Source: Nguyenibacter vanlangensis (GTDB lineage Bacteria > Pseudomonadota > Alphaproteobacteria > Acetobacterales > Acetobacteraceae). Taken from it: DNA of 64,000 nt. Made by a program: the position numbers and the translations under genes. Each line of letters opens with the position of its first letter. Positions within the stretch are counted from its first letter, which is position 1. The notes beneath the pieces are model-generated. The model did not search any database. It had not been told where the DNA came from and saw only the letters and a program-made list of their open reading frames with translations. Of the stretch, positions 47,609 to 56,625 are shown piece by piece. Location: assembly GCF_038719015.1 (NCBI RefSeq), contig NZ_CP152276.1, positions 2,399,501-2,463,500 of the forward strand, given 5' to 3'.

Positions 47609-50047
47609 TCAGAACGAGGTCGAAATCGTGCCCAGCATGGCAAAGCCGGGTCCGACATAGTACGACGCGCTGCCCGCCGCGATCTTGCCGCCATAGATGC
47701 CACGCGCGCCCCTGGCGGTCGCCACCGGGCTCGCCACGCCCGACAGGTAATGCGCATCCCCGACATTGATGAAGTTCAGCCGGAATTCCGGACGCTTCAG
47801 CCATCCCCAATCCGACCCGCGCACCCCCACGCTCATATTGACGTTGGTATAGGCGGGCATCTTCTCGTCATCCATGAAGGTCGAATATTGCGACGCGATA
47901 TGTTTCAGGTTCATGTCGCCGAAGAACATGCCATCATCATAGGCCAGGCCCAGCGCCGCCTGCCATTTCGGGCTGCGCACCGCGATCTTCCCGGCCGACG
48001 GCAGGTAATCCACCAGGCCGCTGGTCGCGATCGCGCGGATATTATTGTCCTCGGTGGCGTGCAGATACTCGCCCGAGACATAGGCCGTCACGTGATGGAA
48101 CGGCCTGGTCGCCACCTCGCCGTCCACGCCGCGATTGGTCTGGCCACCGCCGCTGACCGTGCCCGAAATCTGGTTGGCGTTGATGATGGTCACGATCTGG
48201 CGGTTGGTGATGTTGGTGTTGAAGAAGGTGACCGACGCCAGCACCGGCCCGTTATAGCGATAGCCCACCTCCTCGCCGATCGCATATTCGTCCGGCCCCG
48301 CGGCGCCCTGATGGGCGATATGCCCGTTATTGATGTTATAGGAGGTAAACAGATTGTTCCCCGGCGAAACTCGGAAATTCGTCGTCGCGTCGATGAAGAA
48401 CTGATGCGTGTCGTTCAGCCGCCAGTTCAGCGACACGCGCGGCAGCGGATGCGCGCTGTTGGCATGGACATAGGCCGTGCCCGGAATCTGGTTCTGGGCA
48501 TCGCGGCTCATCATCACCTCCTTGAACCCCGCATACAGATCCAGGTGATCGGGAATCAGGCCGATCTTCTCGGACACGTACAGCGCATTGGTCTGCGTCG
48601 TGATGTTGCCGAGCTGGTTGGACAGCCGCACCCCGTTGGCGAAGGTGATCGCCTTCTCCCCGGTCGGATCGGGCGCGATCCCGTTCGCGCCGACCCCCTG
48701 GTAGAAATAATCCATATGCCCGTTGTCGAAATTGTACCAATAGCCGAACAGCGTCTCCGACCGCCCGTAATGCGCGGTCAGAAAGGTGTTGAACCCGGCA
48801 TAGGTATCCTGGATCACGTTTGTGCTGATGGCGTTGAACTGGGTATGCGCGGCGTTGGTCGGCGCAAAGCCCAGATTCTCCGGATAGAAACTGCGGCCGT
48901 AGTAATTCCCCGCCACGTTCAGCAGCGTCCCGGCCGGCGCATAGCCCCGCGCCCAGGACATATAGGGCGTGACGTTCAGGCGCAGATGCCGCGTCAGCCG
49001 CAGGTCCGACGGCATGCTGACGACGATCGCCTGCCACACATTGATGAAGTTCTTGTAATAGGTCGTCTGCCCCGGGGTATAGGTGCCCGGATAATTGTAG
49101 TTCACCCCCTGCTTCAGCCATTGCGCCATCGTCGGCTGGGTATAGGCCGATTTCAGCAGATCGTTATAGGTCACCGCCAGGCTGGTATGGCTGTCGGCGG
49201 ACCAGTCCTTGACGGCCTTGAAATCGACGTGCCGCCGGTGGTTCGGCCCCAGGCCGCGCCAGTTCCGCACCATCATGTCGGAGAACGAGATATAGGCCTT
49301 CACCCCGCTATGACCGATATAGCCGCTATCCAGCCGCACGAACTCGCGATGCATGTCGAAACTGCCATAGCTCGCATCGAACGCGCCGCCGAAATTGTCC
49401 GCCGGATCGCGCATGCCCGCCCGCAGCAATCCCCCCACCTCGCTGAAGGTCGGGTCCTGGATCTCCGACGCCCCCTGGGCGAAGGAAATCCGCGCCATGT
49501 TCTCCGAATCCGCCCAGGCCGTGGTGTTCGGGTTGCCGGTCAGCGAGAAATTCAACGGCACCGATTCGAAGATATAGCCGATCTCCGGCTGGTCCACGCC
49601 GCGCGACGACATGTCCGCCTGGTCGGTGGCCGACATCGGATCGGCCGCGGCGAAATTCACCCCCGGCATCATGGAGACAAGCGTCAGCGCGGTGGCGCTC
49701 GGGCTCTGCCGTCCGATATAGGCCTGCGTCACCGCGCTGATCGCCTTGGGCGCGGTCTCGCGCGACATCAATCCGCCGCCCGTGTGGCGATAAATGGCGC
49801 CCCGCACATCGACTTCCTCGACCGAAGGCGCAACCCGCGCCCCCGTCCCCGTCCCGGCCGGATTTCCGGACGGCACCTTCTTCACCGCCGGTGCGGCCGG
49901 GGCCGCGCTGCCGGGCGGGGGCTGGCTCGCCCCCCGGGCCGGCCCGGCCGGCGCCATCGCGGCGGTGGTCACAAGGGTGGCCGCAATCGTGGTGGCCAGC
50001 AACTGGTCTTTGCGCATCGCTCTCTCCTGCATCACGAACAAGGTCAT
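47609..50047 (-). CDS. TonB-dependent outer-membrane receptor, first gene of operon
   Basis: An 812-residue receptor with a signal peptide, an Ala/Pro-rich linker, a plug domain (about 65-190, IYRHTGGGLMSRETAPKAIS ... VSMMPGVNFAAADPMSATDQ ... QPEIGYIFESVPLNF) and a large barrel ending TISTSF. It is related in style to the receptor at 28770 (TISTEF end). It heads the operon with propeller, double ferredoxin-fold protein and cytochrome b561. The transported compound is unknown. Confidence 0.92.
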   Translation of the reverse strand: MTLFVMQERAMRKDQLLATTIAATLVTTAAMAPAGPARGASQPPPGSAAPAAPAVKKVPSGNPAGTGTGARVAPSVEEVDVRGAIYRHTGGGLMSRETAPKAISAVTQAYIGRQSPSATALTLVSMMPGVNFAAADPMSATDQADMSSRGVDQPEIGYIFESVPLNFSLTGNPNTTAWADSENMARISFAQGASEIQDPTFSEVGGLLRAGMRDPADNFGGAFDASYGSFDMHREFVRLDSGYIGHSGVKAYISFSDMMVRNWRGLGPNHRRHVDFKAVKDWSADSHTSLAVTYNDLLKSAYTQPTMAQWLKQGVNYNYPGTYTPGQTTYYKNFINVWQAIVVSMPSDLRLTRHLRLNVTPYMSWARGYAPAGTLLNVAGNYYGRSFYPENLGFAPTNAAHTQFNAISTNVIQDTYAGFNTFLTAHYGRSETLFGYWYNFDNGHMDYFYQGVGANGIAPDPTGEKAITFANGVRLSNQLGNITTQTNALYVSEKIGLIPDHLDLYAGFKEVMMSRDAQNQIPGTAYVHANSAHPLPRVSLNWRLNDTHQFFIDATTNFRVSPGNNLFTSYNINNGHIAHQGAAGPDEYAIGEEVGYRYNGPVLASVTFFNTNITNRQIVTIINANQISGTVSGGGQTNRGVDGEVATRPFHHVTAYVSGEYLHATEDNNIRAIATSGLVDYLPSAGKIAVRSPKWQAALGLAYDDGMFFGDMNLKHIASQYSTFMDDEKMPAYTNVNMSVGVRGSDWGWLKRPEFRLNFINVGDAHYLSGVASPVATARGARGIYGGKIAAGSASYYVGPGFAMLGTISTSF

Positions 50048-50090
50048 TTAATTGTTATATCGTAACATTTTAACGTTCCGGCCGGCGCGT

Positions 50091-50132
50091 GCCCCAGAGC
50101 GCATGCCCCAGAGCGCGTGCCCCAAAGCCCAT
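50091..50132 (+). repeat. 14-bp tandem repeat, three copies
   Basis: Units are GCCCCAGAGCGCAT, GCCCCAGAGCGCGT and GCCCCAAAGCCCAT, directly adjacent. They lie about 45 bases upstream of the TonB receptor start and downstream of the MFS gene stop. They could be regulator sites for the operon or slippage products. Confidence 0.72.
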
Positions 50133-50171
50133 GCCCGCTACCGGGACTCAGTCCGGATCACGGCCCGTCCG

Positions 50172-51509
50172 TCACGCGCCCGAACGGGCACATTCGGCGC
50201 CACGCATCCGCGGCCGCCGCGCGGGCAGGCTGGCCAGCGCCGCCAATCCCATCAGCACCCCGCCCAGCACGAAGAAGGACGGCGCGATCTTCAGCCCCGA
50301 CACCCGGACCAGCCAGGTGACGATGAACTGCGCAAAGCCGCCGACCAGCAGCACCACCACATTGTTCATCACCGCCAGCGCCGTCGCCCGCGCCTCGCGC
50401 GACACCAGCTCGACCAGAAAGGTGCAGTAGGTGCCGAGGAACATGCCGCTGGTGACCGACAGCGCGATCTGCACCACCACCAGCCGGGCGATCGACGGCG
50501 CGGCCACCAGCCAGGCATAGAGCGGCAGGGTCATGACGGCATAAAGCAGCAGCGACGCCGTCATGATCGTCCGCCTGTCATACAGGTCGGACAGATAGCC
50601 GCTGAACGGCACCACCAGCACCATCGCGCCCGCCGCGACCAGTTGCACCTGATAGGAATGGGCCATCGGCAGGTGCAGGATCGTCGTGGCATAGGTCACG
50701 ACATAGGCATAGATGATATAGAACGACACCGTGCTGGCCGCGACCAGCCCCATCCCGGTCAGGATCTGCCGCCGCTGCCCCAGCAGGCTGGCCAGCGCGG
50801 TGCCCGCCGAGGCGCCGGCATCCGCCGCGAACGCACCCGCATGCCGCCGGGCCGCCCCCAGGCGCCGCAGCACGAACACCAGCGGCAGGATCGCCAGGCC
50901 GAACAGGAACGGAATACGCCAGGCATAGGCATAAAGCTGCGCATGGCTGAACAGGGTCGTGACGGCATATCCCAGCGCCGCCCCCATGATCTGCGCCAGC
51001 ACCTGTCCCGTCATCTGCCACGACCCGAAGAAACCCCGCCGCCCCGGCGGCGCCATCTCGATCAGGCTGGTGGTCGAGGTCGCGAACTCGCCGCCCACCG
51101 AAAACCCCTGCAGCAGGCGCGCCACGACCACGATCGCCACCGACACGATTCCCCCGGTGCGATAGGGCGGCGCGAAGGCCATCAACGCCATCGCCGCCGC
51201 CATGATCACCATGCCCAGCACCATCGCCCGCTGATGCCCATGGCGGTCGCCATACAGCCCCAGCACGATCCCCCCCAGCGGGCGCGTCACGAATCCCACC
51301 CCGAACAGCGCGGTGGTCAACAGCACGACGGTCGCCTCGCCCAGTTGCGCCTTCGGAAGGAACAGCGCGCTGATCACCGGCGTCATGAAACCGAAGGCAC
51401 CGAAATCGTACCATTCGAAGGCATTGCCCGAAATGGCGGCCAGCACGGCCAGCCCCCGGCCACCCTGCCTTCCGCCACCCGGTTTCTCGTTATCCGACGT
51501 CGCTCTCAT
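50172..51509 (-). CDS. MFS transporter, metabolite:H+ symporter type
   Basis: A 445-residue protein with twelve predicted spans. The pattern AISGNAFEWYDFGAFGFMTP at the start and RPLGGIVLGLYGDRHGHQRA in the first intracellular loop are diagnostic of the MHS branch (ProP, ShiA, KgtP-like). VVVVARLLQGFSVGGEFATS matches the second signature. The substrate is likely an organic acid, osmolyte or similar metabolite. It lies between the FAD-oxidoreductase gene and the TonB-receptor operon on the same strand. Confidence 0.91.
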   Translation of the reverse strand: MRATSDNEKPGGGRQGGRGLAVLAAISGNAFEWYDFGAFGFMTPVISALFLPKAQLGEATVVLLTTALFGVGFVTRPLGGIVLGLYGDRHGHQRAMVLGMVIMAAAMALMAFAPPYRTGGIVSVAIVVVARLLQGFSVGGEFATSTTSLIEMAPPGRRGFFGSWQMTGQVLAQIMGAALGYAVTTLFSHAQLYAYAWRIPFLFGLAILPLVFVLRRLGAARRHAGAFAADAGASAGTALASLLGQRRQILTGMGLVAASTVSFYIIYAYVVTYATTILHLPMAHSYQVQLVAAGAMVLVVPFSGYLSDLYDRRTIMTASLLLYAVMTLPLYAWLVAAPSIARLVVVQIALSVTSGMFLGTYCTFLVELVSREARATALAVMNNVVVLLVGGFAQFIVTWLVRVSGLKIAPSFFVLGGVLMGLAALASLPARRPRMRGAECARSGA

Positions 51510-51821
51510 AACCCCACCACAAACTGTGCAATACGCCTATATCGGCATTATACTCGGGTCAATATGATTTATTTTGATTATACTATTTAATTCAGTGATT
51601 AATCAGACCCCGGCGCCCGGCCGGGTCGATTTATAAAACATATACCATATACAACGAACAATTATGTTGCGTTATCGTTATAAAATGGATGCGGCGCCGC
51701 AAGGTTTTTGCACTCCAGCCCGATCCTGCGGAACGAATCCGCCGCCTTTCCCCTCAAACGCGCATCGCTGCGCCATCCTCCCGGCCCGCAAAGATCGGCG
51801 CGGGCCGACCGAACCTCTCCT
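51510..51821. promoter_or_regulatory. Gap before the MFS gene, AT-rich near its start
   Basis: A 312-base stretch between the FAD-oxidoreductase stop and the MFS start. The half next to the MFS gene is AT-rich (about 51520-51690) and probably carries its promoter; the rest has no recognisable gene. Confidence 0.45.
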
Positions 51822-53312
51822 TCATGCCTCCTGCGGCAGCGGCGCATCCACCCATTCATCGCCCTGCAGTTCGGCGACCGAAAAACTTTCCAGATTTTCG
51901 TAGTGTACGGCGCGATCTTCCACGAACAGGCTCCTGACCACCTGCCGCGCCAGCCGGTCGGCCCCCTCGCTGATCGCCGGAATATCCCCGCTGACCTTGC
52001 CATGCGACAAGGTCGCCGGGAAACAGAAACAATGAATATATTTCAGGAACGGACAGCATCCTTCCTCGCGCTCCTGAAACGCGAACCCCGGCCCCAGGTC
52101 GGGCGATCCGGCCAGTTCCGCATTCAGCCCGCCCGATGGCATGTCCGCCGCCTCCGGCCGGAACCGGTCGCCCCACAGCCGGACCTTGTCGGCAAAACCG
52201 GCGAATTCCGGGCGCCGTCCCATATCGGCGGCAAAGCCGGTGGCCGCGATGATGAAATCCGCCCCCAACGTCCCGCGCGACGTCTCGATCCGCAACGCCC
52301 CGTTCTCGACGGCAATCGCGCGCAGCGCGCAATTCAGATGAAAATGCGCGTTCTCGTGGCGCGACACGCGCAACGTGCTCGGCCGGGGCGGCGGGGTCTG
52401 CGCCGCCAGCGTGTAGTCCAGGAACCGCCATTTCCACGCATCCGGCAGCCCGACGAATCCGTGTACCACGCCGGCGCTGCCGATTCCGGTAAATTTGTTG
52501 ACACGCGGCAGATCTTTCCGGCGGATCAGCAGATCCACCCGCGCCGCGCCCATCTCCAGGGCGGTCGCCGCATTGTCCATCGCCGACGCGCCGGCCCCCA
52601 CGACCACGACCCGCCGCCCCCGCAGCGCCGCGAAATCGATCGGCTCGGACGAATGCGCGTAGCAGGCCCGCGGCAGGGCGGCGATGACCGGCGGCACATA
52701 GGCGCCGCCCAGCCCGTCCCGTCCGGTCGCCAGCACCAGGTGCCGGCACAGGACGCGCTCCTCCACGCCGGCCCGCCGCACGGTCAGCGCCAGCAAGCCG
52801 TCGTCATGCGCCGCGACCCCGGCCAGTTCCGTCTCGTTCTGCACCGGCAATTCCAGAATCCGCCGCAGCCAGCCCAGATATTCCATCCAGGTCTCGCGCG
52901 GGATCCGCGTCAGCGCGATCCAGGCATCGGCGCCGAACCGCGCCTCGTACCAGGCGCGAAAGGTCAGTGACGGCAGGCCCATGCACGGCCCCGGCAGGGT
53001 CTTGGGCGAGCGCAGGGTGCGCATGCGGGCATAGCGCACCCATGGCCCCTCGCGCCCCGCCGGTTCGCGGTCATAGACGATTTGGTTCCGCACGCCATAG
53101 CGCAGCAACGTGCCCGACACCGTCAATCCAGCCATGCCGCCGCCGATGATGACGACGTCGCGCACCACCTGTCCCTCCAGGCGCCGTTCCGGCACCCAGT
53201 TCTTCGCCGGCAGTTCCAGCCAGTCCAGGTCCTGCCGTACCCGCTCTTCCAGCCGGTCCAGACCGCCTGCGATCTCCGCGGGGCCGCACGGCTCCGCCAT
53301 CATGGTCGTCAT
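51822..53312 (-). CDS. FAD-dependent NAD(P)-binding oxidoreductase (flavin monooxygenase-like)
   Basis: A 496-residue flavoprotein. The FAD-binding Rossmann motif is VVIIGGGMAGLTVSG (about residues 53-67). A second nucleotide motif VVVVGAGASAMDNAA lies at about 233-247, followed by the ATG-type motif IIAATGFAADMG. This is the FMO/Baeyer-Villiger-like layout. Substrate is unknown. The gene starts 8 bases after the LysR stop, so they form a small operon. Confidence 0.88.
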   Translation of the reverse strand: MTTMMAEPCGPAEIAGGLDRLEERVRQDLDWLELPAKNWVPERRLEGQVVRDVVIIGGGMAGLTVSGTLLRYGVRNQIVYDREPAGREGPWVRYARMRTLRSPKTLPGPCMGLPSLTFRAWYEARFGADAWIALTRIPRETWMEYLGWLRRILELPVQNETELAGVAAHDDGLLALTVRRAGVEERVLCRHLVLATGRDGLGGAYVPPVIAALPRACYAHSSEPIDFAALRGRRVVVVGAGASAMDNAATALEMGAARVDLLIRRKDLPRVNKFTGIGSAGVVHGFVGLPDAWKWRFLDYTLAAQTPPPRPSTLRVSRHENAHFHLNCALRAIAVENGALRIETSRGTLGADFIIAATGFAADMGRRPEFAGFADKVRLWGDRFRPEAADMPSGGLNAELAGSPDLGPGFAFQEREEGCCPFLKYIHCFCFPATLSHGKVSGDIPAISEGADRLARQVVRSLFVEDRAVHYENLESFSVAELQGDEWVDAPLPQEA

Positions 53313-53320
53313 GGAATTCT

Positions 53321-54301
53321 CTACTCTTGCACAGGATGTTCGCCGTACAGAGCATCTTCCAGCAGGTCGGCGCTCAATGTCTCATGCAGGCGAAAATCGG
53401 GAAGAAGCCGCTCGGCCGCCGCCAGGACGGCATCGGAAAACATCGCCAGGGCCGGCGACAGGGGACGCGACGCCCCCGCGATGGCCCCGAAGAAAAACGG
53501 AATCCGCGCCTCCAGCGGGCGCAGCACCAGGTCGCGGAACGGCATGCCATAGGCCGTCGCGGGATCGACGATCGCCACCCCCAGCCCCTCGCGGGCCAGC
53601 GCCAGCGCCGCCGCCCCGGTATTGGTGTCCAGGATGGTCCTGGGCACGATCCCCGCCGCCTCGAACACCCGGTCGATCCGATAGCGCAGCTTGAACGGAT
53701 TGGACATGGTGATCAGCGTGCGGTCCAGAAAGGATGCAAGCGGAATCACCATTTTCCTCGCCAGCGGATCGTCCCGGCGCAGCGCCGCCACGCTGGGGGA
53801 CTCGCCGATCCACTTCACGTCCAGCCCCGGATAACTCAGCGGAAAGCTCGCCAGGCCGAAATCCGCCGCCCCGGCCGCGACCGCCTGCGTCACCCGGTCC
53901 ACCACCGTCACCTGCACGTGCAGGGCCTGCGGCATCATCTCGGACGGAATGCAGGCCAGCGCCGGCGGCACCAGACTGACGGCCAGCGACGAAATGGCGC
54001 TGATCTCGAAGGACGGCGCCCGTCCCCCCGCGATCGCTTCCGCCCGCTCGCGGACATGGCGGAAGGCACTGACCAGCCGTTCCGCCTCCGGATGGAACTG
54101 CAGCGCATGCTCCGTCGGCGAAATCCGCGGACCGTTGCGCAGGAACAGCGTAAAGCCCAGCACGCTTTCCAGTTCCTGGATCAGGCGCGACACGTTCGGC
54201 TGCGACCGGCCCAGCAGCCGCGCCGCCCCGGTGATCCCGCCGGTCGACATGACCGCGCAGAACGCTTCCAGTTGCTTGAAATCCAGCGTGTCCATCGTCA
54301 T
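53321..54301 (-). CDS. LysR-family transcription regulator
   Basis: A 326-residue regulator. The N-terminal helix-turn-helix is clear: LKQLEAFCAVMSTGGITGAA, RLLGRSQPNVSRLIQELESV and LFLRNGPRISPT. The substrate domain follows (about 95-300). It is the leading gene of the LysR-oxidoreductase pair; it may regulate this pair and the neighbouring transporter, although LysR genes usually lie divergent from targets. Confidence 0.93.
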   Translation of the reverse strand: MTMDTLDFKQLEAFCAVMSTGGITGAARLLGRSQPNVSRLIQELESVLGFTLFLRNGPRISPTEHALQFHPEAERLVSAFRHVRERAEAIAGGRAPSFEISAISSLAVSLVPPALACIPSEMMPQALHVQVTVVDRVTQAVAAGAADFGLASFPLSYPGLDVKWIGESPSVAALRRDDPLARKMVIPLASFLDRTLITMSNPFKLRYRIDRVFEAAGIVPRTILDTNTGAAALALAREGLGVAIVDPATAYGMPFRDLVLRPLEARIPFFFGAIAGASRPLSPALAMFSDAVLAAAERLLPDFRLHETLSADLLEDALYGEHPVQE

Positions 54302-54482
54302 GGGCCAAGCCTATGTCCATCGCCGGCCGCGCCGCAAGCCGAAAATGCCCATACGGCATGATTATTGCATTGCTATCCATTTTTGGAATGATAAGCTGAC
54401 CCCGGACGTCACAGGGCCCGATCAGCGATGACCATTCCGGATCTCCCGCCCCATAGCCGCCGCCTGCAACAGGACCGCCCCC

Positions 54483-54953
54483 ATGCTCGACGAACGTGAC
54501 AGGCAGATCCTCAGGATCCATCAATCCGATGCCTGCATGCCCCTGTCCGAACTGGCCGAACGGGTCAACCTGTCGCAGGCCGCCTGCTCGCGCCGCCTCG
54601 CCCGCCTCCGGCAGGACGGCTATATCAGGGGCAGCCTGCTGCTGCTGAACCAGGCGCGCCTCAATTTGCCCACCACCATGATGGCGGTGATCAAGGTCGC
54701 CAATCATACCAAGGACTGGCCGGACCGGTTCCGCAGCGCCGTCAGCGACATCGACGAAATCGTCGAAGTCCATCGCGTCACCGGCAATTTCGACTATATT
54801 CTCAAGATCGTCCTGCCGAACGTCGAATATTATGACACGATCTACAAAAACCTGATATCGCGCCTCGAGATCCACGAAATATCGGCCTATATTTCCATGG
54901 AGACGATCAAGGACCGGAAGAGCCTCCCGGTCACCCACCTCCCCTCCTCCTGA
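54483..54953 (+). CDS. Lrp/AsnC-family regulator
   Basis: A 156-residue regulator with the N-terminal winged helix (LDERDRQILRIHQSDACMPL, LSQAACSRRLARLRQDGYI) and a C-terminal RAM ligand domain (MMAVIKVANHTKDWPDRFRS ... EVHRVTGNFDYILKIV). Such proteins sense amino acids. It is divergent from the LysR gene across about 180 bases. Confidence 0.92.
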   Translation: MLDERDRQILRIHQSDACMPLSELAERVNLSQAACSRRLARLRQDGYIRGSLLLLNQARLNLPTTMMAVIKVANHTKDWPDRFRSAVSDIDEIVEVHRVTGNFDYILKIVLPNVEYYDTIYKNLISRLEIHEISAYISMETIKDRKSLPVTHLPSS

Positions 54954-55052
54954 CGGCCGGGCCGCGCTTCAGTTCGGCTCCCGACGTTCCGCCCGCCCCG
55001 GTTTCGGTCCCGGCCCCGGTCCCACGCACGGAAAAGGCTTCGGAGTGCCGGA

Positions 55053-55101
55053 TAGAGCAGATTCCGTTCAACCGGAATCGTTTGAACAGGAGAAGGTGCT
55101 C
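55053..55101 (+). repeat. Structured hairpin repeat, copy P4 (decayed)
   Basis: Outer arms GAGCA...TGCTC (ending 55101) and an inner stem close to that of P1 (TTCCGTTCAACCG / CGTTTGAACAGGA, loop GAAT) with a few mismatches. The spacer GATAAAGTAACAAC follows, as in P1. It lies upstream of the second beta-lactamase. Confidence 0.72.
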
Positions 55102-55172
55102 GATAAAGTAACAACGCAGAGCATGTCCGCCGAACCGGCGCTCAGTGGAAATGCTATGGGAAAATGCCCTGT

Positions 55173-55192
55173 ATGGATGGATGGATGGATGG
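55173..55192 (+). repeat. ATGG tetranucleotide tract, five units
   Basis: Five ATGG units occur in the leader before the beta-lactamase start. The frame of the beta-lactamase is open through the tract, so a change in unit number would shift frame for any start upstream. Starts at 55213 and 55252 downstream would not be affected. Confidence 0.8.
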
Positions 55193-55251
55193 ACGGCCGG
55201 ACGGATGAACGAATGAATGACCGCAACGGGCCGGGCGACAGCCGGAAGCCC

Positions 55252-56118
55252 ATGTCCCTATGCAGGCGGCGCTTCATGGCGGCGGGCATGATCGGCCTTG
55301 CCCCGCCCGCATGGGCGGGGCCGGCCGCGCCATCCGCCCTTGCGGACTACGAGCACGCAAGCGGCGGCCGGATCGGCGTCTATGCGCGGAACATGCGCAC
55401 CGGCGCCGAACTGGCCTGGCGGGCGGACGAGCGGTTCGTGATGTGCAGCACCTTCAAGGCGTCGGTCGCCGCCTGCACGCTGGCGCGCGTGGACCGCGGC
55501 GAAGACAGCTTGGCCGCCCGCGTTGCATTCGGCCCCGGCGACCTGCTCGAATACGCCCCCGTCGCGCGTAAAAACCTGGCACGCGGCGCATTGCCGGTCG
55601 GCGAGATGTGCCAGGGCGCGGTCGAGTGGAGCGACAATACATGCGCCAATCTCCTGCTCGCCCGGATCGGCGGCCCGGCGGCCCTGACCCGCTTCTGGCG
55701 TCAAGCCTGCGGCGACACGATCAGCCGCCTCGATCATAACGAGCCGATGCTGAATCGTGCGCCGCCGGGCGATCCGCACGATACCACCACCCCGCGCGCG
55801 ATGGCCGGAAACCTGCATCGCCTGCTGCTGGGGGACGTGCTCACCCCGGCATCGCGCGGACGACTCGCCGAATGGATGGAAAATTGCCGGACGGGCGCCA
55901 ACCGGCTGCGCGGCGGCCTGCCGGCCAACTGGCGGATCGGCGACAAGACCGGCAATAACGGTCATGACGCGTTCGGCGACATCGCGATCGCATGGCCACG
56001 GCCGGATACGCCCATCGTCATCTGCGCCTATACCCAGGGCGGCCACCCCGCACCGCAGGAGGTCGCGACATTGTTCGCCGCGATCGGACAGGCCGCGGCA
56101 AGGCTCGCAACCACCTGA
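55252..56118 (+). CDS. Class A beta-lactamase (canonical active site)
   Basis: A 288-residue serine beta-lactamase. All boxes are present: CSTFK (Ser 66 here), WSDNTCANLL (SDN), omega-loop HNEPMLN and GDKTGNNG. A Tat-like signal CRRRFMAAGMIGL leads to cleavage near AWAG. A Cys precedes the active serine as in carbapenem-hydrolysing enzymes, but no second Cys follows the KTG box. The start at 55252 is chosen because it gives a normal signal; in-frame ATGs at 55156 and 55213 are alternatives. Spectrum cannot be inferred. Confidence 0.92.
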   Translation: MSLCRRRFMAAGMIGLAPPAWAGPAAPSALADYEHASGGRIGVYARNMRTGAELAWRADERFVMCSTFKASVAACTLARVDRGEDSLAARVAFGPGDLLEYAPVARKNLARGALPVGEMCQGAVEWSDNTCANLLLARIGGPAALTRFWRQACGDTISRLDHNEPMLNRAPPGDPHDTTTPRAMAGNLHRLLLGDVLTPASRGRLAEWMENCRTGANRLRGGLPANWRIGDKTGNNGHDAFGDIAIAWPRPDTPIVICAYTQGGHPAPQEVATLFAAIGQAAARLATT

Positions 56119-56283
56119 AAAGCCCCACCTGAAAGGTCAGCCCCGCAAAGGCCCACTCCAGCCGGTTTCGTCATGACGACGCACAACCGGCCCCCTTGGT
56201 TCAGGCCGCCCACCTGCCCCATGGACCGGCCAAGCGGCCGTGCGACAGGCTCTCTTGTCCCGGACCCGACATCCTGTGGATGC

Positions 56284-56625
56284 CTACCCGCCCTCGCCCG
56301 GCGCCATGCGCAACGCCCGCGCGGCATGCAGCGCAACCACGCCGCCACGCCCTGGGCCACCACGCCCCGGCCCCGCCACTTGGTCGATCGCCACTTGGTC
56401 GATCGCCACCTGCTCGATCAGCGCACCGGAGTCCTGCCGCGCCACCACCCGCAGGCTGCTTGCCAGCCCCTCGACCATCTGCGCCAGGATGCGTGTGCGC
56501 CGATGCATATCCGATACCGGATATTGCTCAAGCTGCGCAGCGATCAGCGCCACGTTTCGCTCCAGCGTCTCCAGGCGCGTTTCCAGCGACGCATGCTCCA
56601 TCACACCCTGCATGGCTTCCCCCAT
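56284..56625 (-). CDS. Hypothetical coiled-coil protein with short C-terminal repeat
   Basis: A 113-residue frame. The N-terminal half is amphipathic helix (ASLETRLETLERNVALIAAQ) typical of a coiled coil. The middle has VAIDQVAIDQVAGP, encoded by a tandem TTGGTCGATCGCCAC-type repeat. The end is Gly/Arg/Pro-rich. No family recognised. The helical half makes it more convincing than other frames here, but it could still be spurious. Confidence 0.52.
   Translation of the reverse strand: MGEAMQGVMEHASLETRLETLERNVALIAAQLEQYPVSDMHRRTRILAQMVEGLASSLRVVARQDSGALIEQVAIDQVAIDQVAGPGRGGPGRGGVVALHAARALRMAPGEGG

Noticed and set aside
46424..50065. Plus-strand open frame of 1213 codons opposite the TonB-receptor operon
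   Set aside because: The minus-strand receptor and propeller have signal peptides and family motifs; the plus frame is His/Arg-rich shadow sequence.
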